Shown: positions 7,387 through 14,491 of the stretch, one piece after another
Numbering within the stretch: the stretch's first letter is position 1
How the letters are laid out: each line of letters begins with the position of its first letter
From: Desulfofustis sp.
GTDB lineage: Bacteria; Desulfobacterota; Desulfobulbia; Desulfobulbales; Desulfocapsaceae
DNA: 14,728 bases
Assembly (NCBI GenBank): GCA_030145365.1
Contig: JAQYVS010000088.1
Location: 1 to 14,728 of the forward strand
Direction of reading: 5' to 3'
Notes under the pieces: model-generated
What the model was told of the DNA's origin: nothing
Seen by the model: the letters and a program-made list of their open reading frames with translations, nothing else
Database searches by the model: none
Made by a program: the position numbers and the translations under genes

Positions 7387-7939
7387 CTCAAAAACCACTA
7401 TTCAAAAATTCATGATACTGTCTCGATCTTTTGTATTTACAGCCATTTTTATTGTATTCCCTCTTCTTATGCCCAACGTCAAAGCTCAAGATAGTCCGAG
7501 TGAAACAATCAATCTACCTTCGGTTGAGGAACGCAGACTTCAGGTTAGAATAGTAGAGACACAGGAGGGTATCCTCGAGGAAAAGAAAGCCTTAGCGTTA
7601 AAACACAAAGAGCTTGATACACTGAAAACATCGATTGATGAGCGGCTCGCAGCAATTGATGTAAAACTTGACCAGATGAAGCAACAAAAAGTCCAGCTTG
7701 AAGAATTATTGGCAAAAAAGGATCAGGCTGAGAAAGACAAGATAAAAAACCTCAGTAAAATATATGAAAGCATGGAACCTGGGAAAGCTGCAATGGCCAT
7801 CACAGGACTGGATCAGCAATTGGCTGCAGAGTTGCTGGCTAATATGAGAACCAGATCAGCCGCACAAATTCTCGACAATCTGGATAACCAACAGACGACG
7901 GAAATCAGTAGGTTATTTTTATCATTGCAACCCGAATAA
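7364..7939 (+). CDS. MotE/FlbB-like exported coiled-coil protein with MgtE_N-like C-terminus
   Basis: With the ATG at 7364 the product has 191 residues. A hydrophobic segment (about 21-37) ends in PNVKAQ and acts as a signal peptide or membrane anchor. A long charged coiled coil follows (about 55-125, rich in E, K, L and Q). The C-terminal helical module (about 130-188) has YESMEPGKAAMAI and ILDNLD, the MgtE_N-like pattern found in MotE-family proteins. Family knowledge: Sinorhizobium MotE is a periplasmic chaperone for a motor protein, and spirochete FlbB organises the motor collar. The role here is probably in stator or motor assembly. The gene overlaps the end of fliG by 23 bases. TTG 7355, ATG 7373 and ATG 7412 are alternative starts. 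GGGG at 7357-7360 is too close to 7364 and rather far from 7373, so the start is uncertain. FliJ is an alternative given the position, but FliJ lacks a signal segment. Confidence 0.78.
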   Translation: MRNMYSFDSKTTIQKFMILSRSFVFTAIFIVFPLLMPNVKAQDSPSETINLPSVEERRLQVRIVETQEGILEEKKALALKHKELDTLKTSIDERLAAIDVKLDQMKQQKVQLEELLAKKDQAEKDKIKNLSKIYESMEPGKAAMAITGLDQQLAAELLANMRTRSAAQILDNLDNQQTTEISRLFLSLQPE

Positions 7940-7993
7940 CTCTTATAATTAAAACCTGTTTTTCGCTCTTCTCCCACCGCTCAGACGTCGTCC

Positions 7994-8014
7994 CCTGGTC
8001 TCGCAATAACCAGG
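7994..8014 (+). other. Stem-loop in the 227-base gap between the MotE-like gene and motA
   Basis: CCTGGT (7994-7999) and ACCAGG (8009-8014) form a perfect 6-bp stem with a 9-base loop. No T-run follows, so it is not a standard intrinsic terminator. The gap 7940-8166 is the longest inside the operon. I see no sigma-54 or sigma-28 site in it and only poor sigma-70-like hexamers. The hairpin might be an mRNA stability or processing element that sets different expression for rotor and stator genes. Confidence 0.35.
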
Positions 8015-8166
8015 TAATAGTATAAATACTCACATCTTCTGTTTATTTTTCTAGCTCGTTTTTGCAGCCGTTTCTTGAACCATGGGTTTTATTTTATAAG
8101 GATCTGTGATAGAAAAATCTGAACACCTGAATCATTCAGTTAATCTGTCACACGAGTGGGGCTCAA

Positions 8167-8934
8167 TTGGATCTGTCGACGATATTAGGAATAGTGGCTG
8201 CTTTCGGTCTTATGTTGCTGGCCATCCTGCATGGCAGCCCTTTAACGATTTTTTTCAATGTCCCTGCTCTTATGATCGTCCTGGGAGGAACAATCGGCGT
8301 CGCCTTCATTCACTACCCTTTTAAAGATTTACGAGAAGCGTTCAGAGTCGCTAAAAAAACCATTTTACATAAAGATACATCAATTAACGATTACATCGTT
8401 CAATTGATGGAGTTTGCTCATAAAGCAAGAAAAGAAGGTATCCTTGGTCTACAAAACGAGATAGAACACATCGAGGACGAATTTCTTGTAAAAAGTATGC
8501 AGATGGCAGTCGACGGCCAGGAGCCTGAAACACTGCGTGCTATGCTCAATACTGAGATCGGCTATATCCAGCAGCGGCACACAAAAGGGGCAAACATCTT
8601 CATTTCGTTAGGAACCTATGCTCCGGCAATGGGCATGGTTGGCACCTTAATAGGTCTTGTTCAAATGCTTCAAAACCTCGATGATCCCACGAAAATCGGG
8701 CCTGCAATGGCCGTTGCTCTGTTGACTACGTTTTACGGAGCTGTTATCGCAAATGTTATCTGCCTGCCCATAGCCGGCAAATTAAAAAACAGGTCAGAGT
8801 CGGAAATACTTATAAAATCGCTGATCACCGAAGGGATGCAATCTATTTTATCCGGAGAAAACCCTCGGATTATTGAACAAAAACTGCACGCATTCATTTC
8901 TCCCAAGTTAAGAGAATCTACTTTTAATCGGTAA
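8167..8934 (+). CDS. motA: Flagellar stator subunit MotA
   Basis: Inner-membrane stator protein that forms, with MotB, the ion channel and presses on FliG. The 255 residues start with the family signature MDLSTILGIVAAFGL. There are four membrane segments: about 3-22, 30-50, 145-168 and 180-203. The cytoplasmic loop carries the KARKEG motif with R88 and E98 as candidate FliG-facing charges. The functionally important prolines are present at P153 (YAPAMGMVGT) and P201 (NVICLPIAGK). The start is TTG: an in-frame stop at 8128-8130 precedes it, there is no ATG or GTG between, and GTGGGG at 8156-8161 serves as SD five bases before. The short MotA type without a long loop fits the PomA/Bacillus branch more than the enteric one. 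Confidence 0.94.
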   Translation: MDLSTILGIVAAFGLMLLAILHGSPLTIFFNVPALMIVLGGTIGVAFIHYPFKDLREAFRVAKKTILHKDTSINDYIVQLMEFAHKARKEGILGLQNEIEHIEDEFLVKSMQMAVDGQEPETLRAMLNTEIGYIQQRHTKGANIFISLGTYAPAMGMVGTLIGLVQMLQNLDDPTKIGPAMAVALLTTFYGAVIANVICLPIAGKLKNRSESEILIKSLITEGMQSILSGENPRIIEQKLHAFISPKLRESTFNR

Positions 8935-8949
8935 ACCAAGGATCCGGTA

Positions 8950-9741
8950 ATGGTAGAAGAAAAATACGTTTATCCAGAAGACCGGAAAAAAAGTGAATCT
9001 GAAGAACATCCCGGCAGATTTCCGCCCTGGTTGATCACCTATTCCGATCTCATTACCCTTCTGCTGACTTTTTTCATTCTGATGATGTCCATGGCCAATC
9101 TTGATCCGGTCAGATTTACCAAAGCCTCCAGTTCACTAAAAGATGCGTTCGGTATTAAAACTCGTCCTTCTATAATTGATCGGGCAGTACCGATAATACC
9201 ATCACCGCTAGACACTCAAATTCAACCGTCTTTGGTCGAGATGACTGACTCTATTTATCCTCAGATCAATAGTCGGCTAGAAGAGCTCAAATTAACTCAG
9301 GATGCTAAAACTATCCTGACCGATTCAGATACCATTACTTTAAGACTCAAAGATACTTTTTTGTTCAATCCCGGTGAGGACGAGTTGGATCCACGATCGT
9401 ATCCGCTACTTGAAGATCTTGCAGATATTATAAGACCGTATCCCATCCTTTTGCGTATTGAAGGTCATACCGACGATATTGAAACGACAACGGACAAATT
9501 CCCTGACAGTTGGGAGCTTTCTGTAGCTCGAGCTGTTGCAATCACCCGATTTTTCAAACACCATAAACTGCTCGATCTTGATCGTCTCTCAGCAATAGGA
9601 TATGGTTCAAAACGACCCATTGTCGAGAACTCCAGTGATGCCAATCGGGCCCAGAACCGGCGCGTGGATTTTATTCTTCAAGCCACACTCTCGTCAGGCA
9701 CAAGTCCTGCAATAGATCATAGAAGCGCTCTTCCACTGTAA
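8950..9741 (+). CDS. motB: Flagellar stator subunit MotB with OmpA-like domain
   Basis: Peptidoglycan-anchored stator partner of MotA, 263 residues. A short cytoplasmic N-terminus leads into a single membrane helix (about 27-49, starting PPWLITYSDLITLL) with the ion-binding aspartate D33. A plug/linker region follows. A periplasmic OmpA-like peptidoglycan-binding domain (about 130-245) has EGHTDD at 171-176 and the closing motif NRAQNRRVDFIL at 232-243. It lies 15 bases after motA with AAGGA seven bases before the ATG. The helix reads more like PomB/MotS than enteric MotB, so sodium coupling is possible, but the sequence alone does not decide it. Confidence 0.94.
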   Translation: MVEEKYVYPEDRKKSESEEHPGRFPPWLITYSDLITLLLTFFILMMSMANLDPVRFTKASSSLKDAFGIKTRPSIIDRAVPIIPSPLDTQIQPSLVEMTDSIYPQINSRLEELKLTQDAKTILTDSDTITLRLKDTFLFNPGEDELDPRSYPLLEDLADIIRPYPILLRIEGHTDDIETTTDKFPDSWELSVARAVAITRFFKHHKLLDLDRLSAIGYGSKRPIVENSSDANRAQNRRVDFILQATLSSGTSPAIDHRSALPL

Positions 9742-9782
9742 ATATTTTGACACCTGTTTCCCGATAGCTGTAGGATTAGGCA

Positions 9783-10289
9783 ATGGCAGGAAAAATTGAT
9801 AGAACTGGTGATGGAACTTCTGCATATAGCGGCAGAGGAAAAATCATCTCCATTTTGACCGTACTGATTCTTCTTGTATTAGGAACAGGCGCAATCTCAT
9901 ATTACTATTTTGACCTACCTCCTGTATTAAAGATAGGGGAGCAAAATCCTGACACTTCAGGGCCAGATCCTGACCAAGAAAATGAAGTTGGCCCTTTGGT
10001 AGAAATACAAGAATTTATCGTAAATATTATCAGTGAAGAAAATAACCACTACCTTAAAATTTCCATGACGCTTGAAATGTCCAACGAAAAGGTCAGGAAT
10101 GAGGCTGAAAAACGTATGGCCCAGATCCGTGATACGGTTTTGCTTCAACTCAGCAATAAAACATTTGAAGAGTTATATGATTTGCAAGGTAAAAAATTAC
10201 TGAAGGCGGAACTGCTCAACCGGATTAATGACTTATTAACAACGGGCATGGCAACTTCGATTTACTTTACCGATTTTGTAGTACAATAA
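9783..10289 (+). CDS. fliL: Flagellar basal-body-associated protein FliL
   Basis: Single-pass inner-membrane protein with a periplasmic domain that encircles and supports the stator unit. The 168 residues show a polar N-terminus, a membrane helix at about 20-42, an acidic linker (PDTSGPDPDQENE) and the FliL domain. That domain has the typical VEIQEFIVNI, HYLKISMTLEM and the C-terminal ATSIYFTDFVVQ. It lies 41 bases after motB; AGGATTAGG just before the ATG supplies the SD. It sits between the stator and C-ring genes, the usual place for fliL. Confidence 0.93.
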   Translation: MAGKIDRTGDGTSAYSGRGKIISILTVLILLVLGTGAISYYYFDLPPVLKIGEQNPDTSGPDPDQENEVGPLVEIQEFIVNIISEENNHYLKISMTLEMSNEKVRNEAEKRMAQIRDTVLLQLSNKTFEELYDLQGKKLLKAELLNRINDLLTTGMATSIYFTDFVVQ

Positions 10290-10308
10290 ATTTAATCAAA
10301 AGCGAAAC

Positions 10309-11295
10309 GTGGAACCGATCCTATCCAAACAGGAAATAACCGACCTCCTACAGACAATCAGAAAGGGTGATGTGTTACCCCAAAAAGATGAGGTTTACAG
10401 TGATCAATCCCACAAGCAGACGTACTCGAACTTAGACCTTTTTAGAATCTCAAATCAGCGCGACAACTCGGTGCTTATTCCAAATTTTGAAATTGTTGCC
10501 GATTTGTTGGGTGAAAATCATGCGCTCTCATTGTCTCACCTACTGCAGCGGTCTCTCATCATCAATAAAACAGACGTTCAATCAATGTCTTTCGAAAACT
10601 ACTTACTTTTTAAAGAAAATCCGGGCTCCATCGGTCTTCTGAACCCGCATCCGATGAAACAGGGAGCTTTGATTGTCTATGATCCGCAGCTGTCTTTTGC
10701 ACTTCTCGAAATTATGCTGGGAGCCTCAGACAAACTGAGCTTTCTCCCCCTTGAACGCAAACTTACCAAAATGGAATTGACCGTTGTAAAATCTGCAATG
10801 AACCTGATTTGCTCAGATCTTGACAACTCCTTCAGTCCAATCACTTCCATAGCAACTAAACTGTTAAAAATCGAAAATGACCACAGACTCGTATCAATTA
10901 CCGATCCGGAAGCTGAAGTGATCGTCTCTACCTACGATGTGCACATCGAAGACAATGTTGCCTCGATGGAACTCGTATTTCCGATTGCTGTCTTCGATCC
11001 ATATAAGGATGCTTTTCTTGAGCTATTAAATTTCAACCCTAGCCCCGATAAAAGCTGGTCTGATGTTCTAGAGACTGAACTCAGTGCCATGTCAGCAACT
11101 GTTATTGCCCAATTAGGTGTTATCGATCTTTCACTCAGACAATTGATGTCTTTGCAAGTCGGTGACGTTCTTGCTACGAACTACGACCTGAATTCCCAGT
11201 TAATGATACTCATAGAGGACAAGCTATCCTTTTTTGGTACTCCCGGTGAACGAAACGGTAAGAAAACAGCGACTATTTCAGGAGTTTTTCAGTAA
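10309..11295 (+). CDS. fliM: Flagellar motor switch protein FliM
   Basis: C-ring protein that receives CheY-P and transmits the switch signal to FliG. The 328 residues begin at GTG with MEPILSKQEITDLL; LSKQEITDLL is the expected CheY-P-binding N-terminal helix (family pattern LSQxEIDALL). The middle CheC-like domain spans about 45-240. The C-terminal SpoA domain (about 248-328) ends LSFFGTPGERNGKKTATISG. An oddity is that the FliG-contacting GGxG motif of the middle domain appears as GASD (138-141). The gene starts 19 bases after fliL with only a weak purine-rich SD, which with GTG suggests modest initiation or coupling. It is slightly more divergent than FliG, but all domains are present. 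Confidence 0.94.
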   Translation: MEPILSKQEITDLLQTIRKGDVLPQKDEVYSDQSHKQTYSNLDLFRISNQRDNSVLIPNFEIVADLLGENHALSLSHLLQRSLIINKTDVQSMSFENYLLFKENPGSIGLLNPHPMKQGALIVYDPQLSFALLEIMLGASDKLSFLPLERKLTKMELTVVKSAMNLICSDLDNSFSPITSIATKLLKIENDHRLVSITDPEAEVIVSTYDVHIEDNVASMELVFPIAVFDPYKDAFLELLNFNPSPDKSWSDVLETELSAMSATVIAQLGVIDLSLRQLMSLQVGDVLATNYDLNSQLMILIEDKLSFFGTPGERNGKKTATISGVFQ

Positions 11296-11300
11296 AGACC

Positions 11301-11307
11301 AAAGGAG
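11301..11307 (+). promoter_or_regulatory. Strong Shine-Dalgarno that fixes the fliN start
   Basis: AAAGGAG ends seven bases before ATG 11315. It selects this ATG over an in-frame start 27 codons upstream at 11234, which lies inside fliM and would add a non-family extension. It is the best SD in the operon, which fits the several-fold excess of FliN over FliM in C rings. Confidence 0.75.
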
Positions 11308-11314
11308 ATTACCC

Positions 11315-11704
11315 ATGGAATCGTTAAAAAATCCTGGACCTAGTCAGAGACCTGGTCCAGAAGAAATAAAAGAACTGCTTGATGACAGTTTTGGTCCGGC
11401 AGAATTTGAGGGTAATCCCAATACAATTGAAGATAATTCTCACAAACGTGGGCTGGAGTTTCTGTACGACGTTCCCCTGCAGGTATCTGTAGAGGTAGGG
11501 AGAAGTAAAATTTTATTAAGGGATCTGCTCAAAATGGGTGAAGGGCATATAATTGAGCTCGATAAAACAGCAGGAGAACCACTTGATATTTATGTGAACT
11601 CAAGGTTGATCGCCCGAGGGGAAGCGGTAAGAATCGGGGATAAATTCGGGATCAAGTTGACCGATGTAATCAGCGCCAGTGATCGTATTGAAAAACTTGG
11701 TTGA
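11315..11704 (+). CDS. fliN: Flagellar motor switch protein FliN
   Basis: C-ring protein, 129 residues from the ATG at 11315. A low-complexity polar N-terminus (1-45, with PGPEEIKELLDD) precedes a SpoA/FliN domain (about 49-126). The classic signature is present: DVPLQVSVEVGRSKILLRDL (52-71), EPLDIYVNSRLIARGEAV and DKFGIKLTDVIS. Known role: base of the C ring, export-chaperone docking and switching. It lies 19 bases after fliM, with a strong AAAGGAG SD. Length is typical for single-domain FliN without a FliY-type CheC domain. Confidence 0.95.
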   Translation: MESLKNPGPSQRPGPEEIKELLDDSFGPAEFEGNPNTIEDNSHKRGLEFLYDVPLQVSVEVGRSKILLRDLLKMGEGHIIELDKTAGEPLDIYVNSRLIARGEAVRIGDKFGIKLTDVISASDRIEKLG

Positions 11705-11749
11705 TTGCTCTTAACGAAATTCGTATGATAGAAGCTTCCGGTCCCACCG

Positions 11750-12742
11750 ATGCCCATTACCGCTAAACCAACCTTAATCAACCAGTTCCCTCAGGGACAT
11801 GACAGACGAATCGATCAGGCCCGAAAAAGAATTACTATGAACGATACGCAGGAAATAGCAAAAAACCAGTCCGAATCCAGTCAGACAGAACAATTGGAGG
11901 ATTCGTCCGCTAATCTGGAAAATCGAACTGCCACAAGAGTTTTGTCGGTTACCAGCGGCAAAGGGGGAGTTGGTAAAACTGCAGTTGTTGCCAATATGGG
12001 TTATTGCCTTGCCCGTTCAGGGAAAAAGGTGCTCATTTTCGATGCGGACCTCGGTCTTGCAAACATTGATGTGGTATTCGGTCTTACCCCACAATACAAC
12101 TTGAACCATTTCTTCTCCGGCGAGAAAGATCTTGAGTCGGTTATGGTGGAAGGACCCCACGGTATCAAAATCATGCCTGCCGGATCAGGAGTTCAATCAT
12201 TTATTCAGCTCGATTCCCACCAGAAGATACGGCTTCTCGAAGCCCTCGATAGCCTCGATCATGAGTTTGATTTTGTCCTGATCGATACTGAAGCGGGCAT
12301 TTCTGAAAACGTTACCTACTTTAATACGGCAGCTCAGCAAATACTTGTTGTCACCACCCCCGATCCAACCGCAATAACCGATGCTTATGCCCTGATGAAA
12401 TTACTTTCCATCAAATACCATGAAAAGCATTTTAATCTTATCGTCAACATGGTCCAAAATGAAGATGAGGCGTTGGACGTTTATCGTAAGCTGAGTATGG
12501 TTTCTCATCGATACCTCGATATCTCAATTGATTTCTTCGGGTCAATTCCATTTGATAATCAGATGAAGGATGCCATCAGAAAACAACAGGTGATCAGTGA
12601 TTTCGATGGAGGTTCAAAAATCTCAGAAACATTCAGCGAGCTTGCTGGACGAGTAGTGGCACTGAGTTCGCCGGTGAGTCCAAAGGGAACAATCCAGTTT
12701 TTCTGGAAGCGGCTTCTTGGCTTGAGAAAAACAGAAGAATAG
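11750..12742 (+). CDS. flhG: Flagellar number/placement ATPase FlhG (FleN, MinD/ParA family)
   Basis: P-loop ATPase that limits flagellar number, acts on the GTPase FlhF and, in some species, antagonises FleQ. The 330 residues have the deviant Walker A KGGVGKT at 71-77, the switch region FDADLGLANIDVVFGL and the Walker B/switch II LIDTEAGIS. A C-terminal amphipathic segment (QFFWKRLLGLRK) may be the membrane-targeting helix. The ATG at 11750 has no clear SD, but the N-terminal part it adds contains IDQARKRI (21-28). This resembles the FlhF-activating DQAxxLR box of FlhG, so I keep this start; ATG 11837 is the alternative. The roughly 40-residue polar linker between box and Walker A is long for the family. 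flhF and flhA are not beside it, unlike the common flhA-flhF-flhG order. The gap to fliN is 45 bases. Confidence 0.9.
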   Translation: MPITAKPTLINQFPQGHDRRIDQARKRITMNDTQEIAKNQSESSQTEQLEDSSANLENRTATRVLSVTSGKGGVGKTAVVANMGYCLARSGKKVLIFDADLGLANIDVVFGLTPQYNLNHFFSGEKDLESVMVEGPHGIKIMPAGSGVQSFIQLDSHQKIRLLEALDSLDHEFDFVLIDTEAGISENVTYFNTAAQQILVVTTPDPTAITDAYALMKLLSIKYHEKHFNLIVNMVQNEDEALDVYRKLSMVSHRYLDISIDFFGSIPFDNQMKDAIRKQQVISDFDGGSKISETFSELAGRVVALSSPVSPKGTIQFFWKRLLGLRKTEE

Positions 12743-12832
12743 CAACGCAGGCTGACCCCTTCCCTCAAGATTCGATGTGAAAAAACCAGAAGTATTTCCA
12801 TTTGTTGTTCCCCGGTTATCCCTCCCTGTTAC

Positions 12833-12861
12833 TTGTATTAGAGAATATTTCATGCTAGTAT
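12833..12861 (+). promoter_or_regulatory. Weak candidate sigma-70 promoter before the PilZ gene
   Basis: TTGTAT (12833-12838), a 17-base spacer and TAGTAT (12856-12861) with an extended TGC before the -10. The -35 match is poor (three of six). It would allow the PilZ gene to be expressed apart from the motor operon, with a leader of about 60 bases. The 188-base gap after flhG shows no clear terminator, so readthrough is equally possible. Confidence 0.25.
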
Positions 12862-12930
12862 TTGATGCTGTAATCTCATGTGTCAATTTTTGATATTTAT
12901 TTGCTTATCCTAAAAACTACAGGGCTAATA

Positions 12931-13626
12931 ATGACAGCAGAGACATCCATTCTGCAAAATATTCCTAACGAAAAACCGGTTCGTATTTTTCTGCCCATAA
13001 TAAACAACGCCCAGCGTTACCGAACCCAGGCAGTCTATAAAGAAGACCAATCCCCCTATTTCAATCTTTTATTCCAGGCCGGGACTCTGCCGACTGAGGA
13101 CCTCGACACAAAAGAAATGTGTCTGATCAATGTAGATTTCGGTGATCCCAACATCTCCCTGGAAGCGACCATTGTATCTTCTTCAAAACAGACACTGAAA
13201 ATGCTTGCCAAGAATTTGGTAAGCCACGAGCAGATGCGAGAATTTTTTCGGGTAGATGCGACAACTGATGTAATATCCAAATCATTTCATCCGGAATTTT
13301 TTGGAGAGCATGGAGTTCCCTGGGCTATCCAGGGAAAAACGATTGATATCAGTGGGAGTGGAATCTTAGCTGTTTTTACGGAAAAACCTCCGGAAGAAGA
13401 ACAGACACGTCTGGAAATTTCTTTACCGACAGAGAAACCGGATGTAGTTAAAGTTCTGGCGCAACCCGTTAGAACCACTCGGGTGAATCAGAATCAATGG
13501 GAGATAGCCTATCACTTTATTGATATTTCCATCGAAGACAGAGATAAAATTATTGGCTGTTGTCTGGAGATTCAACGTCGCTTCCTTCGACTGAAAGTAA
13601 GATTGGAAGGAATTGGCGTCTCATAG
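12931..13626 (+). CDS. YcgR-like PilZ-domain c-di-GMP effector
   Basis: From ATG 12931 (AGGG six bases before) the product has 231 residues. An in-frame GTG at 12880 would add 17 hydrophobic residues without an SD and is less likely. The N-terminal half (about 15-100) resembles the beta-rich PilZN/YcgR-N domain. The C-terminal half is a PilZ domain with both c-di-GMP motifs intact: R103-x3-R107 (REFFR) and D139-x-S141-x2-G144 (DISGSG). Family knowledge: YcgR binds c-di-GMP and acts on FliG, FliM or MotA to slow or bias the motor. Its place at the end of a motor-only operon supports such a job here. It could also serve in polysaccharide or regulatory control, as other PilZ proteins do. Confidence 0.85.
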   Translation: MTAETSILQNIPNEKPVRIFLPIINNAQRYRTQAVYKEDQSPYFNLLFQAGTLPTEDLDTKEMCLINVDFGDPNISLEATIVSSSKQTLKMLAKNLVSHEQMREFFRVDATTDVISKSFHPEFFGEHGVPWAIQGKTIDISGSGILAVFTEKPPEEEQTRLEISLPTEKPDVVKVLAQPVRTTRVNQNQWEIAYHFIDISIEDRDKIIGCCLEIQRRFLRLKVRLEGIGVS

Positions 13627-13644
13627 TCTGTTTTGATACCATTG

Positions 13645-13653
13645 TGCTATACT
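13645..13653 (+). promoter_or_regulatory. Extended -10 promoter candidate for the small lipoprotein gene
   Basis: TGC-TATACT gives an extended -10 with five of six hexamer matches. No -35 is present at 17 bases. Transcription would start only a few bases before ATG 13664, which has no SD, so the mRNA would be nearly leaderless. Treat as tentative. Confidence 0.3.
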
Positions 13654-13663
13654 CTATTCTTCA

Positions 13664-14146
13664 ATGACTCTATCGTTAAGTCACCTCTGCTTTGTCGCAA
13701 TCGCTTCGGTAACCATATTTCTGCTTCAGTCTTGTTCTGAGAATCAAACACCAGAGAACCTGGCCCTTGATTTCATCGAACGGGCAGAAACCGCGGTTCA
13801 AGAACGGGATATCCGTGTTCTTCGAACCTTGATTTCCACTGATTATCAGGATCCAGAAGGACGATCTTCCCGGGACATACTTGCAGTCGCGAGCGCCTAT
13901 ATCATGCGATCAAAATCCATACATGTACTTTTCCGATTACATTCAGCTTCACAAGTTGAAGACGGGATTCAAGCGAAGGTCTTGGTGGCTCTGGCTGCCA
14001 GACCAATAGACGATCCAACATTATTGCCACGGTTAAACGCAGATATTTACTGGTTTGATATAGTTCTCAAAAAACGTGATGGCGATTGGAAATTGCTCAG
14101 TGCGGTCTGGCATCAGGCTATGGTGGAGGACTTTATGACCAACTAA
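13664..14146 (+). CDS. Small probable lipoprotein, NTF2-like fold suspected
   Basis: A 160-residue protein. Residues 1-24 form a signal sequence with hydrophobic 8-21 and a lipobox-like LLQSC ending at C24; Q at position -2 is atypical, so lipidation is probable rather than certain. S25 after the cysteine would predict outer-membrane sorting by the enteric rule. The mature part has an acidic helix (LALDFIERAETAVQERDI), a strand pair and the ending DGDWKLLSAVWHQ, the layout of NTF2/SnoaL-like proteins. I do not recognise a specific family. It is 37 bases after the PilZ gene and convergent with the next small gene, 17 bases away. No flagellar role can be claimed from sequence. The start lacks an SD. 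Confidence 0.65.
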   Translation: MTLSLSHLCFVAIASVTIFLLQSCSENQTPENLALDFIERAETAVQERDIRVLRTLISTDYQDPEGRSSRDILAVASAYIMRSKSIHVLFRLHSASQVEDGIQAKVLVALAARPIDDPTLLPRLNADIYWFDIVLKKRDGDWKLLSAVWHQAMVEDFMTN

Positions 14147-14163
14147 ACGCCAGTAGATTCGAG

Positions 14164-14418
14164 TTAGAAATCCCCAGCCCTCTTCTCCACGTCGTATGCT
14201 TTTTTCCCTGAAGATACACCGGAAAACATCGATTTTTCCAGAAATGACATTATGTAGAGAACCCCGATAACCAAAACGATAAAAGCAAGAACTTTGGACA
14301 GTTCTTTTGGCTTTTTGATGGCAGCTATTATTATTACCAGCGCTAAAATTGCAGCAGCAATCCAATTGGTTGTAAAATAGGTAAAAATCTTTAAAAGATA
14401 TTGCTCAACTGCCTGCAT
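14164..14418 (-). CDS. Small two-helix inner-membrane protein of unknown function
   Basis: An 84-residue protein with two predicted membrane segments (about 17-34 and 41-60) joined by a short positive loop (KKPKELSK). The C-terminus (61-84) is polar. By the positive-inside rule both ends would face the periplasm, although the C-terminus is also basic. I do not recognise the family. A GGGG SD lies eight bases before the ATG, and a sigma-70-like promoter stands upstream. The gene is convergent with the lipoprotein gene. Confidence 0.6.
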   Translation of the reverse strand: MQAVEQYLLKIFTYFTTNWIAAAILALVIIIAAIKKPKELSKVLAFIVLVIGVLYIMSFLEKSMFSGVSSGKKAYDVEKRAGDF

Positions 14419-14461
14419 TGCAGAAACCCCGTTTTAGAATTCATTTTGTTGATTACGCTGG

Positions 14462-14491
14462 ATTGTATCAAAAATCAGAATTGTTAATCAA
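14462..14491 (-). promoter_or_regulatory. Sigma-70-type promoter of the small membrane-protein gene
   Basis: On the minus strand TTGATT (14491-14486), an 18-base spacer and TACAAT (14467-14462). The -10 matches five of six and the -35 four of six. Transcription would start near 14455, giving a leader of about 37 bases before ATG 14418. Confidence 0.42.

Noticed and set aside
8106..8324. A 72-codon frame starting at GTG just before motA
   Set aside because: It overlaps the first 150 bases of motA in another frame and has no family look; the motA frame has clear membrane and active-site motifs.
9747..9776. TTGACA with TAGGAT before fliL as a promoter
   Set aside because: The -35 is perfect, but the -10 is poor and transcription would start at about the fliL ATG, on top of its SD; likely chance.
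11234..11314. Upstream in-frame extension of fliN inside the end of fliM
   Set aside because: The AAAGGAG SD seven bases before 11315 and the normal FliN length favour the later ATG.
12880..12930. GTG start extending the PilZ protein by 17 residues
   Set aside because: No SD precedes it, and the ATG at 12931 has AGGG at six bases; the added hydrophobic stretch is not expected for a cytoplasmic YcgR-like protein.
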